Assembly: GCF_019218755.1 (NCBI RefSeq)
Contig: NZ_JAHUWZ010000008.1
Location: forward strand, 124,001 to 188,000
Length of the DNA: 64,000 bases
Reading direction: 5' to 3'
Source: Acidovorax sp. sif1233
GTDB taxonomy: Bacteria > Pseudomonadota > Gammaproteobacteria > Burkholderiales > Burkholderiaceae_C
Positions within the stretch are counted from its first letter, which is position 1; every line of letters begins with the position of its first letter. Below the pieces are notes generated by a model. The model was given only the letters and a program-made list of their open reading frames with translations. It did no database searches and was not told where the DNA came from. Positions 16,667-25,790 of the stretch are shown here, one piece after another. Position numbers and translations under genes: made by a program.

Positions 16667-17923
16667 TCACCCCGACACCGCCAGCCCGGCCGCCACGCCG
16701 CCGAACAGGTCGCCTTCCACCTGGGGGGTGCCGGGAAATGCCGCCTTGAGGGCCTGGCGCAGCGGCCGCAGGGCCGACGAGCCGCCCGTGAGATAGATCG
16801 CATCGACCCCCTGCTGCCCCAGGCCCGCCAGCTGCACACATTCCTGCGCGCAGGCCACCACCTGTTCGAGGGGCTGCGACAGGAACCGCGCCAGCCCCTC
16901 GGGGGTGACGGATTCAGCCAGCCCGGCCTCGATCCAGTCCAGCGGCATGGGCGCATCGGCATCGCCCAGGGACGCGGCGATCTTGGCCTGCTCCACGGTG
17001 TTGGCCATGCGGTGCCCCAGGCGCTCGTGCAGCACCCGCATGAGCCGCGCGTGCAGCCGGGCATCTGAATAGTCGGTGCGCAGGTTCTGCGCGTCGCGCA
17101 GCGCGCGCGGCGAGTACAGCCACTGGATCAGGTGCCAGGTGGACAGGTCGAAGAACACCCGGCTGGGCACCTCGCGCCCCGCGGGGCCGGTGTGCCGAAA
17201 TCCGAGCAGGGGCATCAGCAGGTCCAGGCTCAGCCGCCGGTCGAAGTCGGTGCCGCCCACGTGCACGCCGGTGGTGGCCAGCACATCGCTGCCGCGCTCG
17301 GCGCGCGCCATGCGCTGCGGCCCCAGCCGTACCACCGTGAAGTCCGACGTGCCCCCGCCGATGTCCACCACCAGCACCAGCGACTCGTGCGTGATGCGCT
17401 GCTCGTGGTCCAGCGCGGCGGCGATGGGCTCCAGCTGGAACGACACCTCGGCGAACCCCGCGTCCACCGCGGCCTGGCGCAGCGCATCTTCCGCCTGCTG
17501 GTCGCGGCCAGCGTCCCCGTCCACGAAATGCACCGGGCGCCCCATCACCACCCGGGCCGGCATGCCGCCCAGCTCATCGCGCGCCTTTTGCACCAGCATG
17601 CGCAAGAAGAGGCTGATGATGTCCTGGTAGCTCACCAGCTTGTTGTGCACCGCCGTCTTGTCCTGCAGCAGCGCGCTGCCCAGCAGGCTCTTGAGCGAGC
17701 GCATCAGGCGCCCCTCCGTGCCCGCCAGGTACTGCCCCACGGCATCCCGGCCAAAATGGGTGCGGTGGTCTTCCGCATTGAAGAACAGCGCGGTGGGCAG
17801 TGTGGGGGCGCCTCCTTCGAGCGCGATCATCCGCGCGGGCCCGGTGCCCTGGCGCACGGCCATCGCGGAGTTGGAAGTGCCAAAGTCGATGCCGAGGGTG
17901 GTGTCCTTCAGGAAGGGTGTCAT
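16667..17923 (-). CDS. yegD: Hsp70-family chaperone-like protein, YegD type
   Basis: A 418-residue actin-fold ATPase related to DnaK but lacking a substrate-binding domain, as in E. coli YegD. Nucleotide-site motifs: TLGIDFGTSNSAMAV (near 10-23), LVLVVDIGGGTSDFTVV (about 190-206), and IYLTGGSSALRPLRQAL near the C-terminus. Its client or role is unknown. It is transcribed alone, downstream of the Fur-family gene but separated from it by a terminator and 457 bp. Confidence 0.88.
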   Translation of the reverse strand: MTPFLKDTTLGIDFGTSNSAMAVRQGTGPARMIALEGGAPTLPTALFFNAEDHRTHFGRDAVGQYLAGTEGRLMRSLKSLLGSALLQDKTAVHNKLVSYQDIISLFLRMLVQKARDELGGMPARVVMGRPVHFVDGDAGRDQQAEDALRQAAVDAGFAEVSFQLEPIAAALDHEQRITHESLVLVVDIGGGTSDFTVVRLGPQRMARAERGSDVLATTGVHVGGTDFDRRLSLDLLMPLLGFRHTGPAGREVPSRVFFDLSTWHLIQWLYSPRALRDAQNLRTDYSDARLHARLMRVLHERLGHRMANTVEQAKIAASLGDADAPMPLDWIEAGLAESVTPEGLARFLSQPLEQVVACAQECVQLAGLGQQGVDAIYLTGGSSALRPLRQALKAAFPGTPQVEGDLFGGVAAGLAVSG

Positions 17924-18380
17924 GGGAGGTCAGAGAATCGGTGGCGAAGTCACTCTGCACGGCCGAACTGTCGTGCCCGGGCCGGCGAGTGGCGGCGGTG
18001 GCCGCGTGGAACAGGGTGAATGGCATGCCGCGAGGCATGCCGGGGGAAACCGTCCGGCGCCCAGGGCGCCCATTGAAAAGAAAAGGCCCTTGATTCCTTC
18101 ATCAAATCAAGGGCCTTCGGCGGTGCAGGCGGGTACCGGCACATCGGCCGCGCATTCACACGCCGTTGCCTGGCGTTGCCGCCGGGCCTGGTGCCTGCCA
18201 CGGCATGGCGCCCTCGGATCGGCAGCGGCAGTGGGGCTCCCGTGGAGCCGCTGCGCAGGGCGGCATTGTCTCACGCTCCGCGCGCCCTCGGCCCGAAGCG
18301 GCATGCCGCCCCCGGCAGGTGCGCATGGAAACCGGCGACCGCCCGCCGCGGCCACCGGCGGGCACGGGAAAGGCAGGCCG
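17924..18380. other. 457-bp intergenic region between yegD and the Fur-family gene
   Basis: No convincing gene. It holds the yegD promoter side, two GGCATGCC palindromes four bases apart (18022-18029 and 18034-18041), and the terminator at 18075-18117. The 260 bp between that terminator and the Fur-family stop is a long, GC-rich 3' leader with no recognisable coding content. Confidence 0.5.
18075..18117 (-). terminator. Strong intrinsic terminator downstream of the Fur-family gene
   Basis: A perfect 13-bp stem AAGGCCCTTGATT / AATCAAGGGCCTT (18083-18095 with 18105-18117) and a nine-base loop. On the minus strand it is followed by a U-rich run TTCTTTTC, so it stops transcription coming from the Fur-family gene toward yegD. 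Confidence 0.85.
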
Positions 18381-18806
18381 TCAGCCCCGGGTGAGGCCCC
18401 GGCGCGCCGGGGCCGGCGCCTTCTTCGCCGGCGGCGGGGGCTGGCAATCGCTGCACTGGCCGTACAAGGTGATGTCGTGGCCGTCCACGGTGAAGCCCGG
18501 CGGGGCCAGGTGCGCGAAGCCGCCGGGGCATGCATGGATATCGAACACGCGGTGGCAGACCCGGCACAGGAAATGGTGATGGTGGTCCTGCCCCGCCATC
18601 TCGTAGCGGGCGCTGCTGCCGGGCAGGGTCACCGGCTCGATCGTGCCGTCCTCCATCAGCGCGCGAAGATTCCGGTAGACGGTTGCCACCCCCAGCGAGG
18701 GGATGTCGGCGCGTGCTGCCTCCAGGACCTCCTGCGGCGACAAGGGACGCCCTGCGGTGGCTATCGCGGCGTGGATTGCCGCACGCTGGCGGGTTGCTCG
18801 TTCCAT
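18381..18806 (-). CDS. Fur-family metal- or peroxide-responsive regulator
   Basis: A 141-residue regulator. A winged helix spans about 1-75 (TRQRAAIHAAIATAGRPLSP, then LGVATVYRNLRALMEDG). The regulatory half shows HHHHFLCRVCHRVFDI and a second CxxC pair in GQCSDC, a four-cysteine structural zinc site. The short length and this Cys pattern fit Zur- or PerR-like members better than ferric Fur, but the metal cannot be assigned. Start 18806 is the only in-frame Met at the expected length. Divergent from the GGDEF/EAL gene. Confidence 0.85.
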   Translation of the reverse strand: MERATRQRAAIHAAIATAGRPLSPQEVLEAARADIPSLGVATVYRNLRALMEDGTIEPVTLPGSSARYEMAGQDHHHHFLCRVCHRVFDIHACPGGFAHLAPPGFTVDGHDITLYGQCSDCQPPPPAKKAPAPARRGLTRG

Positions 18807-19097
18807 GGTCGTGTTTCTTGGGGGGTCGGTGGGCTCCCGCGATTCTAGGGACTCGCCGTGCCCCCCGGGACCGGCGGGCGGCGCGCCCCGAGGGGCCCAC
18901 AGAGCTCCACCATGCCATCTATTGGTTCCCCGCAAGGCCTCCAGTCGGTATATTCGAACTGGCCGATAGCAGCCAGCCAACGGATTCCTGATGTGCTGCA
19001 CGATGCAGCAGGCATGGCGAACCCCGTCCTTCCGGTGCCGGCGTACTGTTCGATCCGGGTCCATCCGGCCGGGTCTCCTCACGGAAAGGTCAATACG
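18807..19097. promoter_or_regulatory. Divergent promoter region of the Fur-family and GGDEF/EAL genes
   Basis: 291 bp with open reading frame on the plus strand continuous with the GGDEF/EAL gene, but without a good start. The ribosome-binding site GGAAAGG (19083-19089) belongs to the GTG start at 19098. I see no clear Fur box or other operator. Confidence 0.4.
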
Positions 19098-22000
19098 GTG
19101 GCACGCTGGTCCAGTTTCGAAAGCAAGGTCGCCATTGCATTCGGCGCCGCCGTGCTGGTGGTGGCGGCGCTGGTGGCGGCCACCTGGCGGGTGGCGAACG
19201 ATGCGTCCCAGACCGCGCTGATGCTCGCGCATACCCATGAGGTGCTCAACAACCTGGCCCGCACCCGTGGCTACACCCTGCAGATCGAGCTGGCCACGCA
19301 GAACTTCCGGCTCAGCGGAGACCCCGCCCACATCGCCGAACGCGACGACACCATCGCGCAGAGAGAGCGCACGCTGGAGAGGATCCAGTTGCTGACCGCC
19401 AGCAACCCCGACCAGCACCAGCGCTGGGGCCAGCTGCGGGAAATCGTGAACCAGCGGATGGTGATCTCCCGGCAGGTCGAGATGCTGCGCAAGACCCAGG
19501 GCCAGGAGGCCGCCAATGCCTTCGTGGCCACGGCGCCGCTGCGGGCCACGCGCGCACGCACCTACGAGCTGCTCGGCGACATGGACACGGCGGAGCGCCA
19601 CCTGCTCACGCTGCGTGCCAACGCGCATGCCCAGGCACGGCAGAAACTGGTGGTGGCGGGCTCCATCGCCGCCGCGATGCTGGTGGCCCTGCTGGGCGCG
19701 ACCTACCTGCTGATCCGCCGGCAGCTGCGCGAAACCGAAACCAGCCAGCGCGCGCTGGCGGACAGCGAAGAGAGCCTGTCGACCACGCTGCACTCCATCG
19801 GAGATGCCGTGCTGGCCACCGACACCGAGGGCCGCATCCTGCGCATGAACCCCGTGGCCGAGCAGTTGACGGGCTGGCCCATCGCGCTGGCCCGGGGGCT
19901 GCCGGTGGAAGCGGTGTTTCGCATCGTCAACGAACAGACCCGCGAGCCCGCCCTGGTGCCCGTGGCCGCCGCGCTTGCCACCGGCGAGATTCAAGCCCTC
20001 GCCAACCACACGTCGCTGCTCGCGCGCGACGGCGCGGAATGCCCCATCGCGGACAGCGCGGCCCCCATCCGGGATGCCAACGGCCAGCTGCATGGCGTGG
20101 TCCTCGTCTTCCGTGACGTCACGGCGGAGCGCCAGGCCGAGCAGACCATTCGCGCGCAGAACATCCTGCTGGAGTCGCACGTCCGGGAGCGGACGACGCA
20201 GCTCAAAGAAAGCGAAGACCACCTGCGCAGCGTCATTGGCGCGGTTCCCGCGCTGATCGCGTTCGTGAGCGCCGAGCGGCGCTATGTGTACGTGAACGAC
20301 CAGTACCGCCAGAGCTTCGCCCCGGAACGCGCGGACATCACGGGGTGCACGGTGCAGGAAATACTCGGCGACGAACGCTACGGCCAGGCCGCCCCGATGA
20401 TCGACGGCGTGCTGGCGGGCACTCCGCAGGCCTATGACTGGCAGCCCTTCCCCGGGGTCTGGCAGGCCATCCGCTACCTGCCCAGGTTCGAGGCGCACGA
20501 CAAGGTGGGCGGCTACTACGTGCTGGGCACCGACATCACGGACCGCAAGCACTTCGAGAACCGCATACAGACGCTCAACACCGAACTGGAGCAGCGCATC
20601 CGGCAGCTGGAGCACGCGACCCGCGCCCTGCGCACCCTGAGTGCCGGCAACCGCACCATGCTGCGGGCCAGCGAGGAACAGGATCTGCTGGACAGCATGT
20701 GCCAGGCCATCGTCACGGCCGGCGGCTATGGCATGGCCGTGGTCTGGTACTGCGGCAGCCGCCCGGAGCTGCCCCTTGAACCCATGGCCGAATGCGGCTA
20801 CCCCGGCGGCATGGACGCGCTGCGGCAGCTGGGGCTGGACCTGAGCGGCACGGCCCTGGGCCAGGGGGTCACCTCCAGCGCCATCCGGACCGAGGAGGTC
20901 TGCCTGGTGCGCAACATGAACACCGACCCCGGCCATGCCCCCTGGCACGGCAGGCCCCACGGGCCGAGATCCGGCATCTCGTGCCCGCTGCGGGTGGCAG
21001 GCCGGGTCATTGGCGCCTTGTCCATCTACGACCCGGAACCCGACACCTTTGGCGAGGACGAAATCGCGCTGCTCACGGAGTCCAGCGATGACCTTGCCTA
21101 TGGCATCGCGACCTTGCGCTCGCGCGTCGAACAGGAGCGCGTGCAGGCCGCCATGCACCACTTCACCCGGCATGACCCGTTGACGGGCCTGCCCAATGCC
21201 CTCCAGTTCGAAGAGGCGCTGGCCGCCGCCATCCACGAAGGCGGTGAACAGCCGCGCTCGCTGGCGGTGCTGCAATTCAATATCGAGCGCCTGAGCGAAA
21301 TCAACGAAGCGCTGGGCTTTGCGCACGGTGACGACATCCTGCGCGAGTTCGCACGGCGGCTGCAGCGCAGCGCCCCGCCATCGGCCCTGGTGGCCCGCCT
21401 GCGCGGCGATGAGTTCGCGGCCCTCTTGCCGGACAGCGACCTGCACGCCGCCCGCCACACGGTGAACATGCTGGAGCAGAACTTGTCACAGCCGATTTCG
21501 GTGGCCGGCATCGCGCTGGATGTGGTGGCCAAGGCCGGCATCGCGCTGTTCCCGGAGCACGGGCGAACCGTGCACGACCTGCTGCGCCGCATGGACAAGG
21601 CGGTTCACCAGGCCAAGAGAATGGGCGTGGACCACGTCGTTTTCATTCCTCAGCAGGAACAGGACCAGGCCGAGCGCCTGAACATGGCGGGCGAGCTGCG
21701 CCACGCGATCGACGCCGGCCAGCTGCGGGTCTACCTGCAGCCCAAGGTCGATTTCGCCAGCGGCCGCGTCTGCGGCGCCGAGGCACTGGTGCGCTGGCTC
21801 CACCCCCAGCGCGGCCTGCTGGCGCCCGGGGTCTTCATCGAACTGGCGGAGCACACGGGGCTCATCAAGCCGCTGACGGAATGGATGCTGGTGTCCGTGC
21901 TCGACATACTCCAGGCCTGGCAGCGCCAGGACTGCGCCCTGCCCATCGCCGTCAACCTCTCGGCGCGCAACCTGCGCGATGAGCAGCTGTTCGCCAAGTT

Positions 22001-22463
22001 CCGCCACTGGCAGCGCGAGCGCGGCGTGGCACGCGGGCTGCTGGAGGTGGAGATCACCGAGAGCACCGTCATGGAGGATGCGCAATACGCCATGGGCGTG
22101 CTCCACGCCCTGCGGGAGGAAGGCATTCCGCTGTACATCGACGACTTTGGCACCGGCTACTCGTCCCTGGCATACCTGCAGAAGCTCCCCGTGGACTGCA
22201 TCAAGATCGACCAGTCTTTCGTCGCCGCCATGACACACGACAAGAGCTCCGCCAAGATCGTGCGCTCCACCATCGACCTGGTCCATGACCTGGACCGCAA
22301 GACAGTGGCCGAGGGCATAGAGACCCGCGAGCACTGGGAGCAGCTCTTGCATCTGGGGTGCGACATAGCGCAGGGCTACTTCATTGCCAGGCCCATGCCG
22401 GCGGACGAGTTCCCGGCGTGGGCCGCCAGCTTCAGGGCTCCGGCTCCCCCGCCCGGGGGATGA
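19098..22463 (+). CDS. Membrane c-di-GMP phosphodiesterase: CHASE3-PAS-PAS-GAF-GGDEF(degenerate)-EAL
   Basis: A 1121-residue inner-membrane signalling protein that probably hydrolyses c-di-GMP. Layout: transmembrane helix 11-31, periplasmic CHASE3-like helical domain (about 35-175), transmembrane helix near 180-202, two PAS domains (about 215-330, 360-470), GAF (about 530-670), GGDEF (from LTGLPNA near 695), EAL (from about 860). The cyclase signature is RGDEF (769-773) instead of GGDEF, so synthesis is doubtful. The EAL catalytic set is intact: EALVRW (E895), IDDFGTGYSS (D1015-D1016) and VAEGIE (E1072). GTG start has GGAAAGG eight bases upstream; in-frame ATGs further upstream lack one. Confidence 0.9.
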   Translation: MARWSSFESKVAIAFGAAVLVVAALVAATWRVANDASQTALMLAHTHEVLNNLARTRGYTLQIELATQNFRLSGDPAHIAERDDTIAQRERTLERIQLLTASNPDQHQRWGQLREIVNQRMVISRQVEMLRKTQGQEAANAFVATAPLRATRARTYELLGDMDTAERHLLTLRANAHAQARQKLVVAGSIAAAMLVALLGATYLLIRRQLRETETSQRALADSEESLSTTLHSIGDAVLATDTEGRILRMNPVAEQLTGWPIALARGLPVEAVFRIVNEQTREPALVPVAAALATGEIQALANHTSLLARDGAECPIADSAAPIRDANGQLHGVVLVFRDVTAERQAEQTIRAQNILLESHVRERTTQLKESEDHLRSVIGAVPALIAFVSAERRYVYVNDQYRQSFAPERADITGCTVQEILGDERYGQAAPMIDGVLAGTPQAYDWQPFPGVWQAIRYLPRFEAHDKVGGYYVLGTDITDRKHFENRIQTLNTELEQRIRQLEHATRALRTLSAGNRTMLRASEEQDLLDSMCQAIVTAGGYGMAVVWYCGSRPELPLEPMAECGYPGGMDALRQLGLDLSGTALGQGVTSSAIRTEEVCLVRNMNTDPGHAPWHGRPHGPRSGISCPLRVAGRVIGALSIYDPEPDTFGEDEIALLTESSDDLAYGIATLRSRVEQERVQAAMHHFTRHDPLTGLPNALQFEEALAAAIHEGGEQPRSLAVLQFNIERLSEINEALGFAHGDDILREFARRLQRSAPPSALVARLRGDEFAALLPDSDLHAARHTVNMLEQNLSQPISVAGIALDVVAKAGIALFPEHGRTVHDLLRRMDKAVHQAKRMGVDHVVFIPQQEQDQAERLNMAGELRHAIDAGQLRVYLQPKVDFASGRVCGAEALVRWLHPQRGLLAPGVFIELAEHTGLIKPLTEWMLVSVLDILQAWQRQDCALPIAVNLSARNLRDEQLFAKFRHWQRERGVARGLLEVEITESTVMEDAQYAMGVLHALREEGIPLYIDDFGTGYSSLAYLQKLPVDCIKIDQSFVAAMTHDKSSAKIVRSTIDLVHDLDRKTVAEGIETREHWEQLLHLGCDIAQGYFIARPMPADEFPAWAASFRAPAPPPGG

Positions 22464-22517
22464 CCGCGTTCCCGCGCCGGGCAGAGGCCGTGCGCCGTGA
22501 GGGCCCCTGCACCCCCA

Positions 22518-25403
22518 TCAGCCCCGGCGGCGGCGCAACCCCAGCAAGGCCATGGCGGCCAGCATGGCCCCCGTCAGCACCACGCCCCATTCGCTCAGCG
22601 TGGGAATGGCGGTGGCCAGGCCCGCGGCGGCCAGTGGCATCACCGGGTCCACGATCACGCCGTTCTGGGCCCAATCGTCGTCCCCCAGCTGGCCGTCGGT
22701 CAGGTCGAAACTCACGGCGTTGCCGTCGATGGTGAGATTCCTCGGCGCAAAGAAGCTGGCGCTGGCGGCGCCGCTGCTGGCCCTGCCGTACTTGGTGAAG
22801 CCGGCGACCGGCTGCGGCCACAGGGTGGTCACGCGAACCGTGGCGCCCGGGGTGCAGTCCACCAGCCGGACGCGGAACGCGCCCTGCGGCGCGCTCTGCC
22901 CCGGCGGGGCGGCGCTGGCGGCCATGAAGCCGGTGGCGGCGGGGTCGAACCGGCAGCCGGCGCCTCCACCCGTGAAGCTGGCGCTGGCCGGGCCGCCCGC
23001 ACCCGTGGTGGGCACGGTGGTGCCGCTGTAGGTGACAGGGATGGCGATGGTCTGCTGCACCTGGGCGGCAGCGGCGTAGTTCGCGTCGCCTGCCTGGTTG
23101 GCATTGACGGTGCAGGTGCCCGCGCCGGCAAATGTCACCACGCTGCCCGCGACCGAGCAGGCCCCGGCCGTCGAGGCGGCATCGATGGTGAACACGACCG
23201 GGTTGCCCGAGCCGCCGCCGAGGGCTGACACCGCATAGGCCCCGCCCACGACGGGGTACGCCGGTGGCGTGGAGGTGAACGTGATCGCCTGGCCGGGCAG
23301 GACCACCTGGTTGACGAGGACGTTCATCGTCGCCTTGATCGTGCCGTCGCCCTTGCTCGTCGCCGTGAGCGTGCGCGAGCCGGGCCCGGCAAACGTCGCC
23401 GCGAACGCCGCGCTGCCTTCGCTTTGCTGGATCTCGCCCGGCATCGTGTCGCCCGGGTTGCTGCTCGTGATCGCCCAGCGTGTCGTATCGTCGATGTTCG
23501 CATTGACCGGGTCGGCCACGGTCAGCCGGAACGGGATCGGCGCATTGGCCGCGACCGTCACCGACGCGGCGCCGGGCACCATGTCGATGGTGCCCGGGCC
23601 ACCGAGCGACGGCGCGGGCAGCGGCAGGTTCTCGAAGTGGATGACGGCGCGCAGGTTGTGCCCCGGCATGCTGATGATTCCCTGGTACTGGCCCGCGACG
23701 CGGTTGGCCCGGGCGTCGTAGATGTAGTAGCCGGTGCCGCCATCGCCCATGAAGCCCTGCTCCGCCGGATCGGGATCACTCTGAATGATCGCGCTGGCGC
23801 CGCTGGACGGCACCGCGACGTTGATCGGGGTCGCATAGGGCAGGTAGGAACCTTCGGGGGTCGATGCCCTTGGGTCGATGACGATGGGGTTTCTCGTGAA
23901 GAGCTGCCCCAGGCGCGCGCGCAGCGACAGCGACGGGTTGCACATCCCATCGCCCAGCGCAAGGCAGTAGTTGCGGGTGTGTTCGCTGTCGTCCCTGTCG
24001 AACTTCATGAAATTGCGCATCCTGTCCGACACGGGCGTGATCGCGGCGACGAAACGCGGCATGTGCCCGGTCCGGGTGTTGTTGTCGCTGTCCAGCGTCA
24101 GCGGAGCCTGCAGGTTCGTCGAGCCGGCGATGGCGAAGTTCTCGCGGCGATCCGCGTTGTAGGCACCCGCGAGCGCGGAGACATAGCCCTCACTGGCATC
24201 GACGAACAGGGACTGGTTCTGCGCATCCCGGTCGAGCGGTGCGGTGGCGAACAAGGCTGCTGCGGATGGTTCGGTCCAGCCCCCGTTCCAGGAGGTGACC
24301 TGCTGGTTCTGCGAGGTGAATCCCGGCCTGGTGTAGAAATTCGCCTGCGGCTGTGCCGTGGCCTGTTCCGGCACCGGCGCATTCACGAACGCCACCATGG
24401 TTTGCTTGACCCCCACGGAACCCATCTCGTTCAGGGCGGTGCGCAAGGTGAAGGCGCCCGTGGGCAATGATTGCGGCTGTATCAGCGCATATGCCCGGTT
24501 GCCCGGGACGCCGCTCAGCCACAGATTTTCGTCCTGGGCAAAATTCCGTGAAGCCACGGAGGGGTCGATGGACGACTGGCGCACGCTGGTCGCGGCATAG
24601 GCGTTCCTGGTGGCGCCCACCGCATCGCTGAGCGTGATCAGCAGCTGGGGCTGGTGCAGTACATGGGCCTGCCCCGCTGGCAGCTCCTTGCTCGCGAACT
24701 CGAAACTGCCAAAGGTGTTGTCGTTGGGATCGGGGGCCGCGCCCACACTCATCATCGACTCGACGTTGTTGGCCAACCGGTATTTGACCAGCTTGGTGAC
24801 ATCGAAGCTGTAGAAACCCGGCGTGGTGATGCGCAGGGGCTGCGCGGGACTGTCCGCATCGGTGGCGGCCGCATCGGCGCTGGCCACGGACTGGCCGCAG
24901 TGGGGTGCCGTGTCCTCGCGCTCGAAGCAATCGGCACCGTCCTGATGGGCGCTGAATATCGCGATATAGCCAGGCGCGGTCACTTTCTCCACATAGAGCA
25001 CCAGGCGCGCGCGCGCGACCTTGTCGGCATTCAGCGTGTAGGCTTCCTGCCCCACGGAGGCCGTCGTGCTCGCCTTGTCCACGACCAGCTTGGTCAACGT
25101 TCCGCTCGGCAACGTGGCGTACGAGAACTTCAGCTGCGCATTCGCGTCGGGGTTCACGAGCAGCGTGGGCTCGAAGGGGAAATAGTCCGCGTTGCGGGTG
25201 TAGCCGTCGGCGACAAGCGGCGCCTCGATCCACGACGACAAGGTCGCTCCGCCGCAGGCCTGCAGCAAGACCACCGCCGCCGCAAGCGCGAGCCCCCGGA
25301 CCGCCCGGGACCTTTCCAGGGATGCGCCCGCGCTGCGCCCTGGCCGGGAGCTGTGGCGCGCCGTTGCGCCCGGCCGCATCGCGGCCTCTACCATCCGAAT
25401 CAT
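22518..25403 (-). CDS. Large lipobox-bearing protein with C-terminal IPTL-CTERM sorting signal
   Basis: A 961-residue secreted protein of unknown role. The N-terminus ends in a lipobox-like LLQACGG (C50). The central part is an unassigned beta-rich ectodomain, followed by an Ig-like repeat region (VFTIDAASTAGACSVAG, GTCTVNANQAGDANYAAA), a choice-of-anchor-U type domain (GFMAASAAPPGQSAPQGAFR), and the terminal tripartite signal IPTLSEWGVVLTG, hydrophobic helix, LRRRRG. IPTL-CTERM is a betaproteobacterial exosortase-type sorting signal. Start 25403 has GAGGA upstream; ATG at 25379 would shorten the long basic n-region. Convergent with the GGDEF/EAL gene. Confidence 0.85.
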   Translation of the reverse strand: MIRMVEAAMRPGATARHSSRPGRSAGASLERSRAVRGLALAAAVVLLQACGGATLSSWIEAPLVADGYTRNADYFPFEPTLLVNPDANAQLKFSYATLPSGTLTKLVVDKASTTASVGQEAYTLNADKVARARLVLYVEKVTAPGYIAIFSAHQDGADCFEREDTAPHCGQSVASADAAATDADSPAQPLRITTPGFYSFDVTKLVKYRLANNVESMMSVGAAPDPNDNTFGSFEFASKELPAGQAHVLHQPQLLITLSDAVGATRNAYAATSVRQSSIDPSVASRNFAQDENLWLSGVPGNRAYALIQPQSLPTGAFTLRTALNEMGSVGVKQTMVAFVNAPVPEQATAQPQANFYTRPGFTSQNQQVTSWNGGWTEPSAAALFATAPLDRDAQNQSLFVDASEGYVSALAGAYNADRRENFAIAGSTNLQAPLTLDSDNNTRTGHMPRFVAAITPVSDRMRNFMKFDRDDSEHTRNYCLALGDGMCNPSLSLRARLGQLFTRNPIVIDPRASTPEGSYLPYATPINVAVPSSGASAIIQSDPDPAEQGFMGDGGTGYYIYDARANRVAGQYQGIISMPGHNLRAVIHFENLPLPAPSLGGPGTIDMVPGAASVTVAANAPIPFRLTVADPVNANIDDTTRWAITSSNPGDTMPGEIQQSEGSAAFAATFAGPGSRTLTATSKGDGTIKATMNVLVNQVVLPGQAITFTSTPPAYPVVGGAYAVSALGGGSGNPVVFTIDAASTAGACSVAGSVVTFAGAGTCTVNANQAGDANYAAAAQVQQTIAIPVTYSGTTVPTTGAGGPASASFTGGGAGCRFDPAATGFMAASAAPPGQSAPQGAFRVRLVDCTPGATVRVTTLWPQPVAGFTKYGRASSGAASASFFAPRNLTIDGNAVSFDLTDGQLGDDDWAQNGVIVDPVMPLAAAGLATAIPTLSEWGVVLTGAMLAAMALLGLRRRRG

Positions 25404-25790
25404 GTATTCCTCACTCCGTGGTGCGTTCGAGAAAAGCCGCTCGGGCTTGCCCTGGATGGAACGGTGTCGGCCACCGTGTTCTTGTGGATTCAGGCGCAGG
25501 CCCCTGCTTGCGGGACCGGAAGTTACCGGATGGGCACGGTTTTGTATGTCCCCCGTTTGGGCGACATGACAAGGGCCCCGGGGGATGGCAGCATGGACAG
25601 AGCACCCGCCGAATGGGCGCGCATTGACGACCTTGAACCCATGCAGAAACCCACCGACCCCGCATGCAGCCCGAAGAACCGAACATGATCCGCCGCTTGC
25701 CACCGTACCGGCTTGCGCAGCCGGTCTGCCGAGCACAGCAGCCCCGCCAGGCCCGGCGCTTTTGACCTGGGCCTGTGGCAGCATCGGCGC
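25404..25790. promoter_or_regulatory. 387-bp divergent region before the NarL-type response regulator
   Basis: No gene. It holds the inverted repeat ATGTCCCCC / GGGCGACAT (25546-25554 and 25559-25567, one mismatch) and CCGGAAGTTACCGG (about 25517-25530), both plausible operators for the adjacent LuxR-type regulator. The ribosome-binding site of the regulator is weak. Confidence 0.4.
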
